9,838 nt of DNA. It comes from Planctomycetales bacterium (GTDB lineage Bacteria; Planctomycetota; Planctomycetia; Isosphaerales; Isosphaeraceae). The stretch spans positions 1 to 9,838 of the forward strand of contig DAHZZC010000559.1 of assembly GCA_027435495.1 (NCBI GenBank), read 5' to 3'. The notes under the pieces were generated by a model, which worked only from the letters and a program-made list of their open reading frames with translations, did no database searches and was not told where the DNA came from. Shown one piece after another: positions 5,571-9,838 of the stretch. The translations under genes were made by a program, and so were the position numbers. Each line of letters starts with the position of its first letter. Position 1 is the first letter of the stretch.

Positions 5571-7076
5571 ATGAAGCGACTGGTTCCCCGCTCAGGGCGG
5601 GATTCGTCCGCGGTCCTGCGGGCAGCGATGGTTCTTGCACTGGCCGTGCCCGCCGCGAAGGCTCAGGATACGTGGGACGCTGTGTATCTCTCGGGCTCCA
5701 AGATCGGGCACGTCCATACCTGGGTCGAGAAGGTTAGTGACAAAAACCACGAGTACAATCGCGTCCGGATTGACGCCGAGATGCGGCTCAAGCGCGGGCA
5801 GGACGAGTCCGTCGTCAAGCTGATGTACGGGACGATTGAGACGCTCGACGGCCAGGTCCTTCGCCTGGATACCCGGACCGACGCCGGCGGTAACCAGGAC
5901 ATCCGGGTCCATGGCGACGTGATCGGCGGACGGATGAAGCTGAGCATGAAGGCCGGCGGCCAGTCGGTCTCTCAGACGATCCCCTGGTCGCCCGAAATTC
6001 GGGGTCCCTACGGCCCCGAGCAGAGCATGACGAAGCAACCGATGAAGGCGGGCGAGTCGCGGCAGATCCGGGTCTATATCCCCGAGTTGAACAAGGTCTG
6101 CGACCAGACGCTGATCGCCAAATCGCTCGAGCCGACCGTCCTCGGAGACGGGTCGAAGCGCGACCTGCTTCGCGTGGACCTGACCACAGAGGTCGACGGT
6201 AAGCACCGCCCCGAGTACGACTCCCGCGTCTTCGTCGACCCGAAGGGCCAAGTCCTGAAGTCCGAGCAGGACATCATGGGGGGGATGGTCTACTACCGGA
6301 CCAGCCGAGAGGCCGCTCTCGCCCCGGCCGGCTCGGTTCGGTTCAACATGATCGCCGAGACGATGGTGAAGGTCCCTCGACCGATCTCCAACCCCGACCA
6401 GACGCGTCAGGTCCGCTACCGGGTTACGCTCAAGAAGCAGGACCCATCCCAGGTCTTCCCGATCGATGCGCGGCAGTCGGTCAAAAAGGAGGAAGGCGCG
6501 ACCAACTCGGCGATCGTCGAGATCCGGAGCGTCGGCCCGATCGACGGGACACCGATCGGCGGTGAGATCTCCCCGCAGTATTTACAGCCCAACGCCCTGA
6601 TCAACAGCGACGACATCCGGGTCCGGAGCCTGGCCTCAGAGATCACCAGGGGAATCGTCGACCCCTGGGAAAAGGCCCGGGCCATCAATGGATGGGTCTA
6701 TGAAAAGATCCGGCAGAAGGATTTCAAGGTCGCGTTCGCCTCAGCGGCCGACGTCGCTCGCAACCTGCAAGGAGACTGCTCGGAGCATTCGGTTCTGGCC
6801 GCCGCGATCTGCAGGGCTTCCGGAATTCCCTCCCGCGTCGTCGTCGGCCTGATCTACGTCGAGGACGCTGGTGGTTTTGGTTACCACATGTGGGACGAGG
6901 TTTTCGTCAATAGCCGATGGATCGCCATCGATCCGTCCTGGAACCAGACGACTGTCGATGCCGTCCACATCAAGCTCTCCGATTCGAGCCTCGACGGCGT
7001 GGCACCCTTCGAGGCGTTCCTGCCGGTGGCGCTCGTGGAGGGGCAACTCGCCATCGAACCGATCGAGGTCCGTTAA
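5571..7076 (+). CDS. Exported transglutaminase-like (papain-fold) protein
   Basis: The 501-residue product begins with a signal peptide: basic MKRLVPRSGRD, hydrophobic AAMVLALAVPAA, and probable cleavage after AKA or AKAQ near residue 31. Residues about 33-340 form a beta-rich N-terminal part (DTWDAVYLSGSKIGHVHTWV onward) that I do not recognise confidently. Residues about 360-457 are a transglutaminase-like core with the full triad: Cys403 in QGDCSEHS, His439 in GYHMWDEVF and Asp454 in AIDPSWNQ. ARAINGWVYEKI and ASGIPSRVVVGLIYV also fit the fold. Bacterial members may be proteases, peptidoglycan-linked hydrolases or cross-linking enzymes; the sequence does not say which. Location after export is periplasmic or envelope. 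The reading frame is open upstream to 5349, but ATG 5571 has both the ribosome binding site and the signal peptide. It lies between two BON genes on the same strand. Confidence 0.88.
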   Translation: MKRLVPRSGRDSSAVLRAAMVLALAVPAAKAQDTWDAVYLSGSKIGHVHTWVEKVSDKNHEYNRVRIDAEMRLKRGQDESVVKLMYGTIETLDGQVLRLDTRTDAGGNQDIRVHGDVIGGRMKLSMKAGGQSVSQTIPWSPEIRGPYGPEQSMTKQPMKAGESRQIRVYIPELNKVCDQTLIAKSLEPTVLGDGSKRDLLRVDLTTEVDGKHRPEYDSRVFVDPKGQVLKSEQDIMGGMVYYRTSREAALAPAGSVRFNMIAETMVKVPRPISNPDQTRQVRYRVTLKKQDPSQVFPIDARQSVKKEEGATNSAIVEIRSVGPIDGTPIGGEISPQYLQPNALINSDDIRVRSLASEITRGIVDPWEKARAINGWVYEKIRQKDFKVAFASAADVARNLQGDCSEHSVLAAAICRASGIPSRVVVGLIYVEDAGGFGYHMWDEVFVNSRWIAIDPSWNQTTVDAVHIKLSDSSLDGVAPFEAFLPVALVEGQLAIEPIEVR

Positions 7077-7099
7077 CGATCAGGTCGAGATCGTCAACG
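7071..7099 (+). terminator. Hairpin overlapping the transglutaminase stop codon
   Basis: CGTTAACGATC (7071-7081) pairs with GATCGTCAACG (7089-7099), ten of eleven pairs matching (A7075 against C7095), around a 7-base loop. The TAA stop is inside the left arm. No T tract follows. It could reduce read-through into the multi-BON gene or stabilise the 3' end. Confidence 0.4.
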
Positions 7100-7217
7100 G
7101 CTCGCGGACGGATTCGGTGATGCGTGGCCGGCGCCACCCTTGCCCCTGGCCGAACGGATTCGTAGACTCGAAATGAGGGGATCGTGCGTCGTCGGTCGTT
7201 CTGGCCTTCCGTCCCAC

Positions 7218-7222
7218 GGAGG
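7218..7222 (+). promoter_or_regulatory. Ribosome binding site of the multi-BON gene
   Basis: A consensus GGAGG seven bases before ATG 7230, deciding this start over the upstream TTG at 7140. I see no clear promoter in the 7077-7229 gap, so the gene may depend on read-through from upstream. Confidence 0.65.
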
Positions 7223-7229
7223 TAGGGAG

Positions 7230-8708
7230 ATGACCCGTCCTCGTCTCGGATTTCGATCGGCCGTCGGCGCGCTGGCCCTTTCGGCAGCGGCCCTCCATCC
7301 GACACTCGCTCAGCAGGTGCCCGGGGGATACCCCGTCGCACCTAGGCCAGCCGACGTTCCCGAGCAACGGCCCGAGGTCATCATGACCCGGGCGCTCCGG
7401 TCCAATCCGCTGACTGCGCCCTATGCCATTGGGGCCTCCTGGCAGGGCGGGAAGGTCATCCTCTCGGGGCGGGTCGGGACGAAGCAGGTCCACGACTCGG
7501 CCGTGCAAATGGCAATCGCCTTCGGCTTCCCGTTCCGCGACGACCTGGTGATCGACACCGCCGAGACGATCCGGGTCGCGATGAGCGCCACGCCCTCGAT
7601 GACGGGCTACGGCGCCCTGGCTCCGAACCTCTCGTCGTCGTATAATGTTTACCCCGAGCCCCTCTTTGGCAGGCTCGACGACCCGTTCTTCGGGACGCAG
7701 CCACCCGTGGTCAGCTTCGCCCCCTGGTGGCGCGGGCGTCGCGATCCGGAGATGACTCCCGCCGGGATGGGCGGACCAGCGCCTCCGAACGTCGCCGGTC
7801 CGAATGCGCCACCCGTTCCCCAGGGTCCGGCCGGCTATACGCTACCGTCGGGCGTGCCGCCCCAGGCCGCCAGCGGTCCCGGCCCGATGGAACTCCCACC
7901 AGCCAAGGGCGATATCGACATCACCGTTGACGCCAATGGCCAGGTGTTTCTCCGGGGTGTGGTCGCCAGCGAGGAGGTCGCTCGCGAGATCGAGCAAACC
8001 GCCTGGAGCGTCCCGGGCGTGAGCCGTGTCTACATGCAGCTCCAGGTCAAGCCGAGGAGAGCGGGCGTCGCCAACGACCCCGGGCCCCCGCCTTCGCCTC
8101 AGCCCGTCGGTGCACCTCCTGATCGTGCAGCGCCGCCACCACATCCTGTCTCAGAGGCGGTGCGCGAGGTCCGGCGTCCTGCCGATGGCCCCGCCGAACC
8201 GCCGGCCGCTCAGCCGCCTCGTCCGCATGCCTCGACCCTCGCCGCACTCGACGGGAGCCGGATCACCCGCCGCGTGATCGAGGCCCTTCGCCGCCGTCCC
8301 AAGCTCGCCGGCCAACCAATCCAGGTCCGGACCTCAGGCGATGCCATCTTGCTCTCGGGGAAGGTTCCCTCCGCTTACGAAGCGATGCTCGCGTTTCGGA
8401 CCGCCCAGCAGACGCCGGGCGTTCGCGACGTTGTCGATCGCCTTGAGTTCTCCATTCCCGACGAGGACCACCCCAACCCCCTGGTCAACATGGGTCGGCC
8501 CGAGGACCTGGAGCCCTACCTGGCCGCCCAGATGTCGCGCCACCTCGGCGAACTGGCACACATCGATGGTGTGAAGGTACGCGGCCACCACCTGGAGATC
8601 CGCGGGACAATCCTCGAAAAGTCCGACCGAGCCCGCGCCCTCGCCATCCTGCGATCGATCCCCGTCCTGCACGGATTCGAGCTGGATGCCACCCTGACGG
8701 TGGACTGA
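7230..8708 (+). CDS. Exported multi-BON-domain protein with Pro-rich linkers
   Basis: The 492-residue product has a signal peptide (MTRPRLGFRSAVGALALSAA, likely cleaved near TLAQQ, residues 26-29). Four BON-like modules follow. The first (about 48-110) contains QGGKVILSGRVGTKQVHDSA. The second (about 227-275) contains DANGQVFLRGVVASEEVAREI and VPGVSRVYMQLQV. The third (about 344-408) contains GDAILLSGKVPSAYEAML and TPGVRDVVDRLEF. The fourth (about 427-492) contains GHHLEIRGTILEKSDRARA. Each shows the BON pattern of a strand, conserved Gly, helix and closing strand; modules 2 and 3 are the clearest, 1 and 4 more divergent. Linkers at about 112-226 and 276-335 are rich in Pro, Gly and Ala and look disordered. 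Exported BON proteins such as OsmY act in the periplasm and may bind lipid; its function here is unknown. It is the last gene of the BON/transglutaminase group and ends before a hairpin. Confidence 0.8.
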   Translation: MTRPRLGFRSAVGALALSAAALHPTLAQQVPGGYPVAPRPADVPEQRPEVIMTRALRSNPLTAPYAIGASWQGGKVILSGRVGTKQVHDSAVQMAIAFGFPFRDDLVIDTAETIRVAMSATPSMTGYGALAPNLSSSYNVYPEPLFGRLDDPFFGTQPPVVSFAPWWRGRRDPEMTPAGMGGPAPPNVAGPNAPPVPQGPAGYTLPSGVPPQAASGPGPMELPPAKGDIDITVDANGQVFLRGVVASEEVAREIEQTAWSVPGVSRVYMQLQVKPRRAGVANDPGPPPSPQPVGAPPDRAAPPPHPVSEAVREVRRPADGPAEPPAAQPPRPHASTLAALDGSRITRRVIEALRRRPKLAGQPIQVRTSGDAILLSGKVPSAYEAMLAFRTAQQTPGVRDVVDRLEFSIPDEDHPNPLVNMGRPEDLEPYLAAQMSRHLGELAHIDGVKVRGHHLEIRGTILEKSDRARALAILRSIPVLHGFELDATLTVD

Positions 8709-8728
8709 TCCCCCGGGCCTGACGATAT

Positions 8729-8758
8729 CGCCCGCAAGCTGCGCAAGGTTTGCGGGCG
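8729..8758 (+). terminator. Perfect 9-bp hairpin after the multi-BON gene, probable terminator
   Basis: CGCCCGCAA (8729-8737) pairs fully with TTGCGGGCG (8750-8758) around a 12-base loop, within which further wobble pairing is possible. It begins 20 bases after the stop codon and is GC-rich, but no T tract follows, so it may be an atypical terminator or an mRNA 3' stabiliser. The gap 8709-8946 otherwise holds only the cyclase promoter and leader. Confidence 0.5.
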
Positions 8759-8808
8759 CCTGCCGCCAGGGGACGCCAAATCGCCCCAAATCGCGGGGCA
8801 GTTTGATC

Positions 8809-8838
8809 TTGATCGATTCCCGGGTACGTGCCTAGGAT
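8809..8838 (+). promoter_or_regulatory. Candidate promoter of the squalene-hopene cyclase gene
   Basis: TTGATC (8809-8814), an 18-base spacer and TAGGAT (8833-8838). The expected start near 8845 would give a leader of about 100 bases. A second TTGATC copy lies directly upstream at 8803. Confidence 0.45.
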
Positions 8839-8862
8839 GAGCCCGCTCGCGTGACCTCGCGA

Positions 8863-8881
8863 GTGGAATCGTTCGTTCCAC
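8863..8881 (+). other. First leader hairpin upstream of the cyclase gene
   Basis: GTGGAA (8863-8868) pairs with TTCCAC (8876-8881) around a 7-base loop, in the untranslated leader predicted from the promoter at 8809-8838. The role is unknown and chance is possible. Confidence 0.3.
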
Positions 8882-8889
8882 GCCCTGCA

Positions 8890-8910
8890 AACGGCCTTCC
8901 CGTGGCCGTT
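8890..8910 (+). other. Second leader hairpin upstream of the cyclase gene
   Basis: AACGGCC (8890-8896) pairs perfectly with GGCCGTT (8904-8910) around a 7-base loop, eight bases after the first hairpin. The pair of small hairpins does not match a riboswitch class I recognise. Confidence 0.3.
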
Positions 8911-8946
8911 CCGACGGCTCGAACCCGAGGGAGAGGATAGGGACCG

Positions 8947-9838
8947 ATGATCGCCAACAGGGACGGAGGCGCCTCCCGAGAGTCCTGGAATCGGACGAGC
9001 ACGCTTGGATCGTCGCGGTGGTCGGCGCCCCAGGATGAGGCGATCGAGGCCGCCATCGAGCGCACCCGCGACTGGCTGCTAGGACGCCAGGAAGACGAGG
9101 GATACTGGGTCGCCGAGCTCGAGGGGGACACGATCCTTGAGTCGGAATACGTCCTGCTGATGACCTTCCTCGGTCGTGAGGCCGACGAGGTCTCTCTTCG
9201 TTGCGCCCGGTACATCGCCGATCATCAACTGGCTGATGGCGGCTGGGCGATCTATCCTGGGGGACCGGGCGAGATCAGCGCCTCGGTCAAGGCGTACTTC
9301 GCGCTGAAGCTGACCGGCCGATCACCCGACGAGCCGGAGATGGTCCGGGCGCGCGAGGCGATCCTGGCGATGGGCGGCGCGCACGCCTGCAACAGCTTCA
9401 CGCGGTTCTATCTGGCACTTCTGGGCCAGATAGAGTACGACGAGACGCCCTGCGTCCCGCCCGAGCTGATCCTGCTGCCGCCGAGGCTCCGGTTTAGCCT
9501 CTTCGCGATGTCAGCCTGGACGCGGGCGATTGTCGTACCGCTCTCGATCATGTCGTATCACAAGCCGGTTCGGGCGCTGGCTCCCGATCAGGGGATCGCC
9601 GAACTCTTTTTGCCCGAACGGCCGTCGCGCAATCGGGGCGGCCTGATCTCGTGGCACCGATTCTTTCTCGGGCTGGACCGGGTATTGAAATGGCTCGATC
9701 GCCGGGTTCCAGCGGCCTGGCGGCGGCCCGGGCTCCGGGCGGCCCATCGCTGGATGATGGAGCACTGCGAGGACACCGACGGCCTGGGCGCCATCTTCCC
9801 GCCGATGGTCTACGCCGTGATCGCGCTGAAGTGCCTCG
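8947..9838 (+). CDS. shc: Squalene-hopene cyclase, N-terminal part (runs off the right edge)
   Basis: The frame is open from ATG 8947 to the window end, giving 297 residues of a family usually of about 630-720. These enzymes are monotopic membrane proteins that fold squalene into hopene, the first step of hopanoid synthesis. Recognisable segments are RTRDWLLGRQEDEGYWVAEL (39-58), the QW-type repeat QLADGGWAIYPGG (94-106), SASVKAYFALKLTG (111-124) and CNSFTRFYLALLGQ (148-161). LPPRLRFSLFAMSAWTRAIVVPLS (177-200) and CEDTDGLGAIFPPM (274-287) are also strongly conserved. The catalytic DXDD motif and most QW repeats lie beyond the edge, so activity cannot be judged here. The start is supported by a purine-rich GAGAGGATAGGG shortly upstream and by the right distance to the first conserved block. 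It probably has its own promoter; it is unclear whether other hopanoid genes follow. Confidence 0.93.
   Translation, partial: MIANRDGGASRESWNRTSTLGSSRWSAPQDEAIEAAIERTRDWLLGRQEDEGYWVAELEGDTILESEYVLLMTFLGREADEVSLRCARYIADHQLADGGWAIYPGGPGEISASVKAYFALKLTGRSPDEPEMVRAREAILAMGGAHACNSFTRFYLALLGQIEYDETPCVPPELILLPPRLRFSLFAMSAWTRAIVVPLSIMSYHKPVRALAPDQGIAELFLPERPSRNRGGLISWHRFFLGLDRVLKWLDRRVPAAWRRPGLRAAHRWMMEHCEDTDGLGAIFPPMVYAVIALKCL

Noticed and set aside
5592..6251. 219-codon open frame on the minus strand
   Set aside because: It is a complement of the transglutaminase-like gene with no ribosome binding site or domain evidence.
7140..7229. N-terminal extension of the multi-BON protein from TTG 7140
   Set aside because: The added 30 residues would displace the signal peptide, and GGAGG lies before ATG 7230.
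1..9838. CRISPR array, insertion sequence, prophage or defence system
   Set aside because: I saw no regularly spaced repeats, transposase or integrase motifs, terminal inverted repeats, tRNA attachment site, or known defence domains.

Overview
The window is GC-rich bacterial chromosome with densely packed genes. A hopanoid-type squalene cyclase, a DevBCA/MacB-like exporter, and exported transglutaminase-like and BON-domain proteins together suggest a member of the Planctomycetota, possibly of the Isosphaera/Singulisphaera type. That taxonomic guess is inference from gene content and composition only; no rRNA or other marker is present.

Region 1 (1-3850, minus strand) reads as one exporter operon. 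In transcription order it holds a TetR-family repressor with a CerR/DUF1956-like C-terminal domain, a DevC/MacB-like FtsX-fold permease, an ABC ATPase, and a HlyD-type membrane-fusion protein that runs off the left edge. A 25-bp near-perfect palindrome lies just downstream of a good sigma-70-like promoter and upstream of the repressor start. It looks like the autorepression operator, so the pump is probably switched on when the repressor binds a ligand.

Region 2 (3850-4910, plus strand) is holA, the delta subunit of the DNA polymerase III clamp loader. It is divergent from the exporter operon.

Region 3 (5040-8760, plus strand) holds three consecutive codirectional genes: a 75-residue single-BON protein without a signal peptide, an exported transglutaminase-like protein with an intact Cys-His-Asp triad, and a 492-residue exported protein with a putative four BON-like modules and Pro/Gly/Ala-rich linkers. 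Promoter-like sequences precede the first two, and T-tract-free hairpins follow each gene. They may form a cell-envelope module, but their roles are not established.

Region 4 (8760-9838, plus strand) is the 5' part of a squalene-hopene cyclase gene, with its own promoter and a leader containing two small hairpins; it runs off the right edge.

No tRNA, rRNA, CRISPR array, insertion sequence or phage gene was recognised. The most distinctive elements are the repressor-operator-exporter unit and the BON/transglutaminase/multi-BON cluster. Nothing here is clearly a wholly new system.
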